From contig CADEEZ010000020.1 of NCBI GenBank assembly GCA_902826485.1, positions 1 through 35,549 on the forward strand: a DNA stretch of 35,549 nucleotides. The letters run 5' to 3'. The position numbers and the translations under genes are program-made. Source of the stretch: an uncultured Gammaproteobacteria bacterium (GTDB taxonomy: Bacteria > Pseudomonadota > Gammaproteobacteria > Berkiellales > Berkiellaceae). The notes beneath the pieces were generated by a model. That model searched no databases. It was not told where the DNA came from and worked only from the letters and a program-made list of their open reading frames with translations. Of the stretch, positions 9,201-16,007 are shown piece after piece. Numbering within the stretch: position 1 is the stretch's first letter; the number at the start of each line of letters is the position of its first letter.

Positions 9201-10964
9201 TTTGGTGGTGGAAACGTTGCAGATCAAGAAGATACTGTTGTGGGCACCGTTACACAAGATATCGTTGTGCCTTCATTCGTAGGCGTAGCTGGTTTAGCAC
9301 CTGCCTTTACAAATCAAGATGATTTATACTTTGTATCAAATCCTGATTCAGGATTAAGCACAGGAAGAACAGTTACTTTTGCAATTGTCTCAGGTACTAT
9401 CGATGATCCAGATGCCCATTATGATGCGAATCTTACTAATTACTTAAATGTTGAAAATGGAACAGCGCCCTTTTCCTCACTCTTTGCCGTTCAAAGTGGA
9501 TTTAATCCTTCCAATCCATTTCCTTATTCATCTACTTTAGTGGATCAACACACAAGCGGACCAGATTTCTTATTACCAAGTGATGGAAATATTGATCCTT
9601 CATATGCATATATCAGATTTACTTGGGCAAACTCAGGTGATACTCATACATTTAGCTACCAATATCAATTAAATGGATCAGTCACAGAAAATGGAATAGG
9701 TCGCTTCTTCGAACCAGGAGAAGGAGATGATATTGTGATTGGTTCTTATGGTCGTGATATATTCCATGGTTCACAAGTAGATTTTGTAGGCGGCGTTAAT
9801 ACACCTTTATTAGACATCGGTGGAGATCCCGTTGATTTAGGCAAAGATGTATTTGTAGGTGGATTAGGCAGAGATTGGATAGAGTCAGGAGCAGGGAATG
9901 ATATTGCTTATTCTGACGGTATGCCAATTTCGAATGATGCTTATAGTATCAATTATGTTGATTTTGCGCCTGTTTTCTTAAGCTCAAGTATTGGTTCAGC
10001 TTCGATATACATGCCTAAGATTACAGATGTGATAGCAACTGGAGCGGGAGATGACATTATTTACACAGGTGGATTAAACTATAATAGTTTATTTGGCACA
10101 GGTGGCGGAAGTATTGATGGCCACGATGCGGTAGGCATTACAGGCAAAGATGCCGGTGTATTAGTGTTTGCAGGCCCTGGTGATAACTTTATCTTCTCAG
10201 GTAGAGGCGCTGATATTATCGTATTAGATGATACACTTGGTATTACGCGCATTGCGCCAACCGCTGGTGGGTTTGAAGTGCCAACCGGTACAAATCTTCA
10301 AGATGGTTTACATTATGTTTATAATGCAGATGTTGCAGGTGGAAATTATGATAGCGTTTACACTGGTTCGGGTGATAGCTCTACTTTCAGTACGGTAAGC
10401 GCTTTAACATTAGCAGGTAATATTGGAACTATTTCTAGTAACGGTGTTAATTCTTCGAACAATTACTTATACGATATTATTCGCCCCATATACGAATCAA
10501 GCGTTGATACCGATCTTACCTACGGTGACAATACATCGGGTGCAACAGATATCACATTCAGAACTGCTGAGCATGGTGAAAATACATTAGTGTATTGGAA
10601 AGATTCTGTTAGTTCGAATGCCGATTCTGCAGACGTAGTCATGTACTTTAATGTTAACTCCGATAAAATCAACTTAACTGCTTTATTTGAAGAGTTGAGC
10701 CCAAGTATGTCTCAAGCAGATAGATTAGCTGCGATACAATTGAGCACTATTACGTCAGCCACACCATTTGATTCAACGTCGAGTGATTTTGCTACAGCTA
10801 GCTACGATCCATTCTCAACAGATGGTAGAGAAGGCACACGCGTATCAGTCACCATCAATAGCCAAACTTTTGTTGTTGCCGACTTAGCAGATGTTCAAAA
10901 CAATACGATTGTAAAAGCGAATGTCTTTGAAGTAATGGCAGCACCTGATGTACCTCAAATTTAA
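276..10964 (+). CDS. Giant LapA-like retention-module RTX adhesin, predicted type I secretion substrate
   Basis: The start is ATG 276, preceded by GGAG at 266-269; an in-frame TTG at 264 overlaps that site and is less likely. The product has 3562 residues and I see no cysteine, as is usual for type I secretion substrates. Residues 1-70 match the retention module of LapA/RTX adhesins (VKNIEGEVVAISPDG, then RVLIAGD). A TAAS motif at 104-107 fits a LapG-type periplasmic cleavage site, normally TAAG or PAAG. Residues about 275-520 are helix-rich, which is unusual for this family. Residues about 570-2950 hold degenerate repeats of about 350 aa. RTX-like motifs lie near 3148 (GEGDDIVIG), 3206, 3256 and 3300. 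The last 100 residues (DKINLTALFEEL and following strands) resemble the C-terminal type I secretion target domain. The likely role is a cell-surface adhesin tethered in an outer-membrane TolC-like channel. No transporter, LapD or LapG gene is in the window. Confidence 0.88.
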   Translation: MAVEKQVIAKVKNIEGEVVAISPDGSKRVLIAGDFIYSDEMIDTSKGKVFLVQDGDIVLQTDIAAILSQGELSPEEKAKIDKILKDLNADDKDMLAKIAKEQLTAASGEAGQDKHEPPVYIPHNPGQDPGVHSQPQVLISFGPPPDAVKTYFTDDTPEQFLPPVITINPIEVRATTLNQLANPNDPDSVADYFGVLGQNNNIVKQDLSLGLDVLLHSHPDAVFAVTVTGNIADYLVSPLEFPSPIILPFGLGMQPWKVVPGDVPNTISYLYRKEDLNLLKAMESKQDLIDAADEHIQHIHEVKTLIEQQISGISNLSLDKFEIKANLNVSFTFFDNLKNQLQLEIGQLNAQKVIANANLTAWENTNHNFGIPLGTISNAAAIMALEANWKVLGGSPETIPELLESLYSQRGVFEHDINHLDTQILADQTLLDGIVQDVITPLLLLTNFNPIDDADFKQALMKASEELDKQDLLAQGYKNALVNSLDSFDLVLRTGLANDADFAFKSQVLLVDDINAVNPVIIGDLFEQNGSLVNVDALASGLKVELNGDLSHDQILTISSVFNAITTKLIFNLDLKFANPSADENIHIEFPGVPGLNLSVTTLNFPFVLFNPNIDQSGQWVLHPDNSVTLDLPSASPNYVSRPSIVDTLELSFPTSLLKNVELNNFNFKILINSQVIPIGDNEADLSNNTLHQEFNFEVGDLPGRGIYFVESVSQADALANVEKHAIVDIKPLLDNISVYLDILSGPAETNFLNNTRIEFKFFNVDPLEPPKVLFNDGVVHSYDFVKVGDSWVLTGQALKDYIDAWNAATPPNKAYYEQPVIIGAPYGAEDILIRVFGLINGANEVVVQDIVPLIIDAVAQEITADDVDLSNVVLNVDFTKFNLKVNIVAPDGDGSESRLVDINLTDVFNYTSDVPLGFNPNWTVFTNNGVWTIDTVSVPGEIHLKGNIAGASGTVSSELILGFSTATLEYLPKNINGNYEIEIGSSTFDTPLPGENLAGVISKEILDSNEQDFNLTDDQAGPVYLKSGTTVEVPASIVLRKEAQVDVADLTPGIDAYSIDISKALVDLYSSLDAAGKVILNSGVIPLPGTNASIDALILNTKILFLENNIESAQFTIAGNALFNKLHDYITAAPVDQAALGKILYYVGQYDAESNDVQVLLTDAGNVPIIIYPDLVGGEILPEKTVIFDAVGSGTEIPNMAAIGVVLGFPTSTLNLTFDVDAKDITTEKVEIIINLPNAPDPAFLKDFAPPGLVFGWTLDPLSDPAWTLTGNVLKGTFDLSTLLTLNVASSLALHFNTVVLTNLDSTVSGSNIFNFGYAIHTIDSDAPNNYIVSDNQSPDITGSFAIDVGNLAGIYLIKELDNTNFDAADAVLPANNQALLVPINDVMVQLFNKINDASYDDQVELALFFASSKITVEISPSTLPITEENLPRVGLNDPNEIILPANATGEDRLIDVDNVTPGTTIISGLLLREIYDAWVASNTDVALRTVPEIAIFGGPFYDNDFKLKVSATIGDILSPLNNQTLDVFNETTIVVDATAWGVEVINSIPQFFVKPDLDWVIDASGFLTGYVDVTYTFDAKFLDLTGLEFHQAILDLSLMPSVDQTSMQIVGQTGTDVAWSKPVAGVGIFTSDAMFSSTLNPDMVGSVTIRFNGATLPADFFDNYGLKTVGLNAVFKIVSTIVPVDQEFITSDNQTTSTFNSPLVAISNGVDEQGALNVIPQIPTNLVVVPSLNTTVDFEAVFIQLQNLYVINGIVTNSTNIKASSVTIETSGIPVTKEIPDVYFNNVLQDVFNPSPVDNAAGKLFSQGGLSSGITYTLTGDELLQVFTAWLNGGDAHVRVQSGIYNSYPFSVSADGVVIQANLIPLKVVGQVDTLVRVDASAEGFVNNTMAIDSKVAFEANEDTGVLTGNAIVEVILKGQLTDIDGSETYRLEIQLPNAVGNQFSLYTGGPAFELHWVSLGGGKFAADINLTAASNEPGFVSPLFFSNAATGEFDTSFKLLIDSDDLAGLTGGQIQLVGVLSAHDNQSVATGSTLTSPFTEITAVNNNYAITLPQVNDSNQVSTTKVNELIWDQEIVKLALQNVNYDQLLPIPIFKEFIEAFKIAVDTEVLFLNSDSLIGRTFTLQLDMIGNNVAWGDTQGYIALYNNGVNTIIPIDLDISHPTALTTRYTADIDGQYLKAIYDAYFNTGTFSEDDINYLTNIFVALPTGFNLNDFTAASLTHIKTGTTDVPNMSITFDPDLVGLPANPAPTFDSTAVDKQAITISIEAALDYLYTQLVSGNSVDSSRLADSSIVVNLKGVDAANSLVYMADPNGGVPAPDPSQVGISPNANNAFIAGSGDINSWSITGTDLVQLFTERFGSTPSNINPADLPDVGIMGQMFLGNDLSVSMDVLLSNSPSPTTTQNIIPETLYIVDDSSHGALVNRIYDEGLSLETVVTYQADSNQDDQFDGPETTGGLIGTVKIEFKVDAGILDVSSGEQHYLVIEMFPSNLIGNDPLNLPEINVSNADSNQLQWVEFETLQGSIFIAKVPAGTQHIDALQSIFTVEMSIEDLRAKGYVIDKDPGQSDIYYSSLNQLAVNFSTDIKLYSTLDMNYIINGYNTGSLNTVSGADGLPGNNSLVNDKANQPLLFNYSSVPVATADDLTNINTTNTFYFNIALVLNAIHDRLEFLGQISNDDIVKESSITITLIGKNGVSPTLAGDADLPDGVGGTKLSTLLENGPTYTLDSDNMLAYYNLWNSQTTTPAEKLLLENWFFPPEVGNDRDFSVQIDYVVGGYQNIVPIEENLLEPHLVIVRAVADSTVDSASLDGLQPIVHTGAVPALPGEPAPANSAFDFNAAEAARFVTQLHVNIQFGEPNPNVIRLVEIFMPKAGSNPDNSTGNIDLGWKVVPGADNGWQIDENYSATQVKLYKLFEPGAVIPPDATGNIDEYLDLSFLMTGVGGFDLRNVGQSAILQYMGLSYQVTTITQNVDFGGGNVADQEDTVVGTVTQDIVVPSFVGVAGLAPAFTNQDDLYFVSNPDSGLSTGRTVTFAIVSGTIDDPDAHYDANLTNYLNVENGTAPFSSLFAVQSGFNPSNPFPYSSTLVDQHTSGPDFLLPSDGNIDPSYAYIRFTWANSGDTHTFSYQYQLNGSVTENGIGRFFEPGEGDDIVIGSYGRDIFHGSQVDFVGGVNTPLLDIGGDPVDLGKDVFVGGLGRDWIESGAGNDIAYSDGMPISNDAYSINYVDFAPVFLSSSIGSASIYMPKITDVIATGAGDDIIYTGGLNYNSLFGTGGGSIDGHDAVGITGKDAGVLVFAGPGDNFIFSGRGADIIVLDDTLGITRIAPTAGGFEVPTGTNLQDGLHYVYNADVAGGNYDSVYTGSGDSSTFSTVSALTLAGNIGTISSNGVNSSNNYLYDIIRPIYESSVDTDLTYGDNTSGATDITFRTAEHGENTLVYWKDSVSSNADSADVVMYFNVNSDKINLTALFEELSPSMSQADRLAAIQLSTITSATPFDSTSSDFATASYDPFSTDGREGTRVSVTINSQTFVVADLADVQNNTIVKANVFEVMAAPDVPQI
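2455..9000 (+). repeat. Degenerate tandem repeat of about 1.05 kb (about 350 aa) inside the adhesin
   Basis: The same succession of motifs recurs. A helix-like segment starts near nt 2455, 3446, 4420, 5480, 6475, 7065 and 8240 (for example NDVMVQLFNKI, AALDYLYTQL, LVLNAIHDRL). A W/Y-x-[IL]-[TS]-G..L....Y.AW motif follows near 2649, 3620, 4672, 5728, 6790, 7315 and 8454 (WVLTGQALKDYIDAW, YTLTGDELLQVFTAW). A beta-rich block comes next, with a D.DGSE...L.I.LP-like signature near 1990, 2890, 3918, 5000, 6020, 7675 and 8817. A DNQS/DNQT segment often closes the unit. The sixth unit starts early, so the fifth is shortened. Copies are diverged at DNA level, so the array is old. The DGSE..LP signature recalls cadherin-like RTX adhesin repeats; I do not recognise the other parts. 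Confidence 0.7.
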
Positions 10965-10976
10965 TCCTTTCAGTTT

Positions 10977-11013
10977 GGGGAATATAACTTTGGTTTTATT
11001 CCCCCTGTTTTTT
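10977..11013 (+). terminator. Rho-independent terminator of the giant adhesin gene
   Basis: GGGGAATA at 10977-10984 pairs perfectly with TATTCCCC at 10997-11004, followed by CTG and a run of eight T. It begins 12 nt after the stop codon and separates the adhesin from the next gene, which must therefore have its own promoter. Confidence 0.85.
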
Positions 11014-11158
11014 TTATCAGATAATCTATGAATTTAACCCTTTTTACCTCAGTTTACAGCTCTATACAGTACTTAAGATACCCTAAATCTAAGTCTATGA
11101 GCTAAACCTAATATATATGGATTTTTTAATACTGAAATGGACAAGATAGGTTAAATAC

Positions 11159-12838
11159 GTGGCCGTCGAAAAAATTGCTAGCACAGCTTCCACGGAACAG
11201 TCCCCCATACAGTTTGGCCAACAAATTGAAGCCGGGGCAGATACGCATGCCCATGATATCAATCAAGATGGCTTTTTAAGCCTTTCTACCCCCGAATCGC
11301 TCCACACTTTAGTAGAACACGGTAAAGTGCTTGAACTTTCAATAGCACCCGAAATAGAACAATTAACCCATTTACAATCACAAGGTCATGATGGCTATTT
11401 AAGTGTAACTTTGCCCATGGTTGGGCTAACCGATTATTTGAGTTCAGAGGGAAGCGACAGTGCTTCTCATGCCTTTGGATCGGTGCTGGGGTTAAATCAT
11501 TTTTCTGCAGATAGCCAACAATCGCATTTTTCCCGTCCCGATTTTATTATGGCCAAAGACATTGTGGGCAATCAATATGAAATTTTAGTGGAGCCTAATG
11601 GTAAAGTTGCCGCACCTGAAGATGGGGTAGGCAAATTTTCTTTATTATCTGAAGTGAAATTAATGTATGGGCTCGATCAAGTTTTAGAGGGCAGAGGGCT
11701 TTCAGAAGGCGGAGCCAGTGCTCAGCCGGGCAGTTTATATTTAATGCCACCCCCTGGTTTTCATGGTAAGTATTCTCCTGTCATTTCAGTGAGCCAAACA
11801 CAAGACGATTTTTCAGAAAAAGAGCTATCGAGTCGAAAAGCACCCGTTTTATTACAAGAAGCGCATAACGAAACGGGGCCTTATAAAGCGGTGATTGATG
11901 CCCATAATTTAGGCTTAGAAAATCAGCAAGAGAAGTTGAGTGATTTAGGTTGGCAGCCAAGCAATCAAGCGGGCAGCTTTGAAAAACATTTTGGGTTATC
12001 TGATGTTGGTTTGCATAGTGTGAGTAAATATTTATTCACCGAATATGATTTCACCAAATCGATTTTATCGGGCGATGAATTTGGCGTAAAACACACTAAT
12101 GGGTTAAATGATTTTGGAATGAGCCCTGAAGCCATAGGCGTTTATTACGATTTATGGTTAAGCAGTATGGTAAATCATCAAATTAGCCCAGATAATTTCT
12201 TAGCGCGAATTACGCCTCAAGATTTACTGGGCATACAAAATTTTGAAGAGTTAGGCTTAAGCCCAGCCGATCAATTAAGTATGGAAGCGATTTTAACCCA
12301 AGCAAAATTAGGCGATTTTAGTGGATTGCAAAATTTATATGAACCACATTTTAATCAACCTGATAGTATTCAGCAACATGTGTTGGCAGAGTTGGGATTA
12401 GATCATACCCATGCGCAGGGTGTGTCTGTAGAGCCAGTGAATGCTGATTTACCTGCTCAGCACGCAGATTTGATTGAACACAATACTATTCAAGATCATT
12501 TGTCTGATATTCATGTGTCTTCACAGGATAATCAGGGCGCTTTTGGTAAAACGGTTGCGCTTAATTTTGATGATGTGTTTGCCCCAGGTGAACATCCCGG
12601 TGCGATTATCTCAGGGTTCAATGTAAACCAGGATAAATTAGATTTATCGCATTTGTTAAATCAAATGCCCAGTTTGCAAATTCAAGATTTATCTGCCGAT
12701 TTACATGGCCAAGATGTGCATATTAATTACCAAGATCCTAACACAGGCCAAGTGCAAACGTTGGCGACTTTAGTGAGTGCTGCCCCAGACCATTTCTTAC
12801 CCGATTTATTGCATTATCTGAGCTTGCATCACGAGTAA
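11159..12838 (+). CDS. Cysteine-free 559-aa protein, probable second type I secretion substrate
   Basis: The start is GTG 11159 with a weak TAGG at 11147-11150. The first five residues, MAVEK, are identical to those of the giant adhesin upstream. No cysteine is visible and the protein is rich in His, Asp and Gln. There is no Sec signal peptide. An acidic loop (HDINQDGFLS, about 33-42) looks calcium-binding-like but is short. The C-terminal ~100 residues (ISGFNVNQDKLDLSHLL, then a beta-rich stretch with QTLATLV) match the layout of the VC_A0849-type C-terminal target domain of type I secreted proteins. The central part (about 270-410) is predicted helical and unrecognised; it includes a YYDLW motif that recalls the Y.AW motif of the giant repeat. 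It could be a co-secreted partner or a shorter adhesin. The secretion assignment is inferred from the C-terminus and the context. Confidence 0.6.
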   Translation: MAVEKIASTASTEQSPIQFGQQIEAGADTHAHDINQDGFLSLSTPESLHTLVEHGKVLELSIAPEIEQLTHLQSQGHDGYLSVTLPMVGLTDYLSSEGSDSASHAFGSVLGLNHFSADSQQSHFSRPDFIMAKDIVGNQYEILVEPNGKVAAPEDGVGKFSLLSEVKLMYGLDQVLEGRGLSEGGASAQPGSLYLMPPPGFHGKYSPVISVSQTQDDFSEKELSSRKAPVLLQEAHNETGPYKAVIDAHNLGLENQQEKLSDLGWQPSNQAGSFEKHFGLSDVGLHSVSKYLFTEYDFTKSILSGDEFGVKHTNGLNDFGMSPEAIGVYYDLWLSSMVNHQISPDNFLARITPQDLLGIQNFEELGLSPADQLSMEAILTQAKLGDFSGLQNLYEPHFNQPDSIQQHVLAELGLDHTHAQGVSVEPVNADLPAQHADLIEHNTIQDHLSDIHVSSQDNQGAFGKTVALNFDDVFAPGEHPGAIISGFNVNQDKLDLSHLLNQMPSLQIQDLSADLHGQDVHINYQDPNTGQVQTLATLVSAAPDHFLPDLLHYLSLHHE

Positions 12839-12871
12839 ATTTTTAATCCCCTCGCCAGCCTACGGCTGTCG

Positions 12872-12925
12872 GTCCCCTTTGGCATCAAAGGGGACGAACC
12901 CCCTACGTTCTATTACGTAGAACAA
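12872..12925. repeat. Two adjacent perfect hairpins in the intergenic spacer
   Basis: GTCCCCTTTG at 12872-12881 pairs with CAAAGGGGAC at 12886-12895 (10-bp stem, GCAT loop). GTTCTA at 12909-12914 pairs with TAGAAC at 12920-12925. No T-run follows either stem, so this is not a typical terminator; it looks like a palindromic repeat element. The rest of the 278-bp spacer up to the next gene is AT-rich, and I see no clear promoter in it. Confidence 0.5.
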
Positions 12926-13116
12926 TCTAGCTATTTTTTACCGTTTATCAGGAATTTTACTCCTCTTGTGCATTTGCCTTCTCAGGGTTATTTAAATTAT
13001 TTGCATTTACATCATAATACAATCCCTTCAATTGAAAAATTGAACCTATAAAACCAAAGGGTTGTCTTTTAATAGATGATGATAGTATTTTTTCATAATT
13101 TTGAGTAACTACACAC

Positions 13117-15027
13117 ATGAGTGATATACCAGATAAACGAAAACCAGCTTCTTACTGTTTTGCGCAACAAAAAGACAGCAGCTGCCATGTTATGCCTTTT
13201 ATGAATTTAAGCATACTAAATAATACACGACAACAAGCCTTGGAACAAAAAAATGAGTTTTCGGTTCAGGATCAAAAACAGTGGTACACAAAATTAAATT
13301 GGTTACCCCAGACTTTTTTGTGGACGAGAACATGGGATGAAGCAATTGCCAAAACAGAACATACTGCATTTGGAGAATACCAAAAAAAGGTTTTACAAGA
13401 AGGAGTGATTTGCGGACATGCCTACGATGAAAAGGGATATAATTTTTTTCAGTCGAGGAATCCCATTCAGAATCATGTTCGTATGACTTTTATGCCCTAT
13501 AATTTTACAGACGCAAGGATTTTACCAGAAGATTTGAGATACAAACATATTGGTGCGGCATTTAAAACGTTACCCTTATTTTGGGATAATGGAAAAGCAA
13601 AGATCTACGATCCTGTGAAAAAAGAGTATGTGATATTAAAAGAATTAACCGATAAGGAATCAATAAAAAAAGGTAATTGGGATATTTCAACTTCAGCGAT
13701 AGAAGGTACCTCTTCAGAACAAAAAGCACAGCAAAACATGATGTTGTCCCAAGAGGCAGCTTCGTTAGTCAGATCGGATGAACAACAAAGGGAACAGGGG
13801 TCGTGGCTTGAAACATTTTATAATGCAAGTGTAAACATTATCTCTGCAGGTGTATGGGGTATCACGAAAACGGCTGAGTCTGCATATGAGGCAGTTTCAC
13901 AACTCAATGCACAAATTGATCCAGATACTGATTATGAACATCAATCATTTCAGCTGCAACCCGGGAAAGGTTTTCTAACATCTAGAAAATTATATCATTT
14001 TTTCAAATTGACCCCTGAACAAAAAAAATTCTTAAATCTTCCTGACCATACTCATTTGAATTTCCCGGAATATTCAGTATTAGGTCACGAAATGGTTTTC
14101 AAATATCGCTATTTACCAGAACAATCTGAAATGAATAGTTATTATATGTCAGGTTTGCTACAGCAAATGCTTTTTTGCATGGGGGTAGATAATCAAAATC
14201 AACCTATAGATGAGCAGCATCCTTTATCTGATGCAAATATTGGGTTAAAAAATGAAATACAATCTTCTGAGACCAACCCTTGGGCGCTGCCGAGCTTTAA
14301 AAAAGAAAATGTTTTGGAACATCAAATTGCAAATATGATTCAGCGAGATCCTAGTTTGAAACAGAAAATGATTAATACGGTCGATATTCTTTTTCCCAGT
14401 TGGTATTATTATAATCAATTAGATAATTTATATGATTCAAAAGACCCCAATAACAGAAAATCTTTAAAAGAAGCGAAGAAATATTTATTAGGAGAAGATT
14501 TGTTTTTGGCGTATACCTATGTTGCAAATTTACGTTGGCTGTGGGCCGCCGCCACTTCGCGAAAAGCGTTTAATGCCGTATTTGAGCTCGATCCTATTTT
14601 GGCAAATTTAATGAGGCTTCCTGGTGTACCTGGCCCAAATCAGCTGATGCGAAATGCACAAGCAAAAACAAAAGAAGGGTATTCTTATTTAGATGTTTGG
14701 GAACAAATTCAGATAAATCTGATAGCAAAACCCGATGTGCCTAAAGAACTCGCTTCCTTTTCAGGCCATGGAGTTGTGCTAAGTTTTTATCATGATTTAA
14801 TTGAAGAACAAAAAAAGAACGGCTTAGAAAATCCTGAGGTAATGAAAAAATTAAATTTTGCCTTAATTGATTCTTACTATGGTGAACAATTAAGCCCTAT
14901 CTATAGGGATGTAAATGGAAAAGAAAACGAAGAAGCTTGCGACTTGAAAAAACTGACTACACCTACCGAGAACCTATTACTTTCAGTGGGGCAACCCATT
15001 CCTAACAAGGTGAAACCCGGCCGTTAA
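13117..15027 (+). CDS. 636-aa protein of unknown function
   Basis: I do not recognise this protein. It has no Sec signal peptide and no clear transmembrane segment; a short hydrophobic patch (NASVNIISAGVWGI, about 237-250) is too weak to call as one. It is rich in aromatic residues and Lys/Glu and looks globular and soluble. Cysteines occur near 14 and 23 and later in the chain, which sets it apart from the two cysteine-free secreted proteins upstream. Recognisable stretches for a search are GHAYDEKGYNFF (about 100-111) and ILFPSWYYYNQLDNLYDS (about 427-444). The start ATG 13117 has only a weak TTGAG 11 nt upstream. It stands alone between the secreted-protein pair and truA. An exported effector is possible in this context, but nothing in the sequence shows it. 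Confidence 0.75.
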   Translation: MSDIPDKRKPASYCFAQQKDSSCHVMPFMNLSILNNTRQQALEQKNEFSVQDQKQWYTKLNWLPQTFLWTRTWDEAIAKTEHTAFGEYQKKVLQEGVICGHAYDEKGYNFFQSRNPIQNHVRMTFMPYNFTDARILPEDLRYKHIGAAFKTLPLFWDNGKAKIYDPVKKEYVILKELTDKESIKKGNWDISTSAIEGTSSEQKAQQNMMLSQEAASLVRSDEQQREQGSWLETFYNASVNIISAGVWGITKTAESAYEAVSQLNAQIDPDTDYEHQSFQLQPGKGFLTSRKLYHFFKLTPEQKKFLNLPDHTHLNFPEYSVLGHEMVFKYRYLPEQSEMNSYYMSGLLQQMLFCMGVDNQNQPIDEQHPLSDANIGLKNEIQSSETNPWALPSFKKENVLEHQIANMIQRDPSLKQKMINTVDILFPSWYYYNQLDNLYDSKDPNNRKSLKEAKKYLLGEDLFLAYTYVANLRWLWAAATSRKAFNAVFELDPILANLMRLPGVPGPNQLMRNAQAKTKEGYSYLDVWEQIQINLIAKPDVPKELASFSGHGVVLSFYHDLIEEQKKNGLENPEVMKKLNFALIDSYYGEQLSPIYRDVNGKENEEACDLKKLTTPTENLLLSVGQPIPNKVKPGR

Positions 15028-15056
15028 AAGTTGGCAGGGCCGCAATAGCAGCCCGA

Positions 15057-15080
15057 GGGGATTTACTTTATAATCCCCCC
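15057..15080 (+). promoter_or_regulatory. Perfect -10 hexamer within a hairpin directly before truA
   Basis: TATAAT lies at 15069-15074, 6 nt from the truA ATG, so transcription from it would start at or within a base or two of the start codon (leaderless mRNA). GGGGATT at 15057-15063 can pair with AATCCCC at 15072-15078, which covers part of the -10. No Shine-Dalgarno sequence is visible. The -35 position (around 15046-15051) is weak. Confidence 0.4.
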
Positions 15081-15881
15081 ATGAAACAACGTTACGCCTT
15101 AGGCATAGAATACGATGGCAGAGGCTTTAAAGGCTGGCAAAGGCAAGAAGGTGTACAAACGGTGCAAGCTTGTCTTGAAAATGCCCTTAGTAAAGTTGCA
15201 TGTACGCCTATTATTACTTTTTGTGCAGGCCGCACCGATGCTGGCGTGCACGCCACGGGCCAGGTTGTGCATTTTGATACGGCCCTAGATTTAATTCGAG
15301 ACCCTAAAGCCTGGATAATGGGCACAAACCAATATTTACCAAAAGGCATTCGCGTTTTATGGGTAAAAAAAATGCCCAGCCATTTTGATGCCAGGCGTTC
15401 TGCTTTTGCACGCGAATATAGTTATAAAATCATTAATCATCGCATTCGTCCCAGTTTATATCGAGATTACCTCACCTGGGTATTTCGGCCCCTCGATGAA
15501 AAAATCATGCATGAAGCCGCACAAGTCTTGGTGGGCACGCACGATTTTACCAGTTTTAGAGCATCAGAATGCCAAGCCATCACACCCATCCGCACCCTAA
15601 ATTTTATCCGGGTAGAAAGACAGCAAGAACAGGTTATTATTACGGTTCAGGCTAATGCCTTTTTGCATCATATGGTGAGAAACATTGCTGGGGTATTAAT
15701 TAAAGTGGGTACGGGCTTAGCACCAACCGAACCGGTTAATTGGGTAAACCAAATTTTGGCTGCCAAAGACAGAAGGGCAGCAGGGGCAACGGAAAAGCCG
15801 AATGGCTTATATTTAACCCAAGTGTATTATCCAGAAGAGTTTGACCTACCAATAGAACCGGTTAATCCTGAATATATCTGA
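15081..15881 (+). CDS. truA: tRNA pseudouridine(38-40) synthase TruA
   Basis: TruA converts uridines 38-40 of the tRNA anticodon arm to pseudouridine. The 266-aa length is typical. The N-terminal strand with LGIEYDGRGFKGWQRQ (about 7-22) and the catalytic loop AGRTDAGVHATG, with the nucleophilic aspartate at residue 53, are clear. Other conserved stretches are FDARRSAFAREYSY and HHMVRNIAGVLI. ATG 15081 puts the first strand where the family has it. It heads the truA-accD-folC-dedD-cvpA-purF block. The dedA gene found between truA and accD in Escherichia coli is missing, and no trpF or trpBA is present. A 126-bp spacer separates it from accD. Confidence 0.96.
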   Translation: MKQRYALGIEYDGRGFKGWQRQEGVQTVQACLENALSKVACTPIITFCAGRTDAGVHATGQVVHFDTALDLIRDPKAWIMGTNQYLPKGIRVLWVKKMPSHFDARRSAFAREYSYKIINHRIRPSLYRDYLTWVFRPLDEKIMHEAAQVLVGTHDFTSFRASECQAITPIRTLNFIRVERQQEQVIITVQANAFLHHMVRNIAGVLIKVGTGLAPTEPVNWVNQILAAKDRRAAGATEKPNGLYLTQVYYPEEFDLPIEPVNPEYI

Positions 15882-15914
15882 AATATTAGTTATTAAGCTG
15901 ATAAAATTTTATAT

Positions 15915-15931
15915 TATAATCCCGTTATAAT
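15915..15931 (+). promoter_or_regulatory. Two TATAAT hexamers upstream of accD
   Basis: Perfect -10-like hexamers lie at 15915-15920 and 15926-15931, about 80-90 nt before the accD start. Neither has a good -35 at 16-18 bp, so extended or activator-assisted promoters, or chance in AT-rich DNA, are all possible. They would drive the accD-folC-dedD-cvpA-purF operon. Confidence 0.3.
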
Positions 15932-16007
15932 CTTCTTATCATACCCAAAGCAGGGTAAAATAATGCCCTTATATTTAATTTTCACTACTGCAAATGATTA
16001 GGTAATT

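Noticed and set aside
15092-15600. Overlapping frames within truA
   Set aside because: Shadows of truA, which has all its family motifs in the chosen frame.
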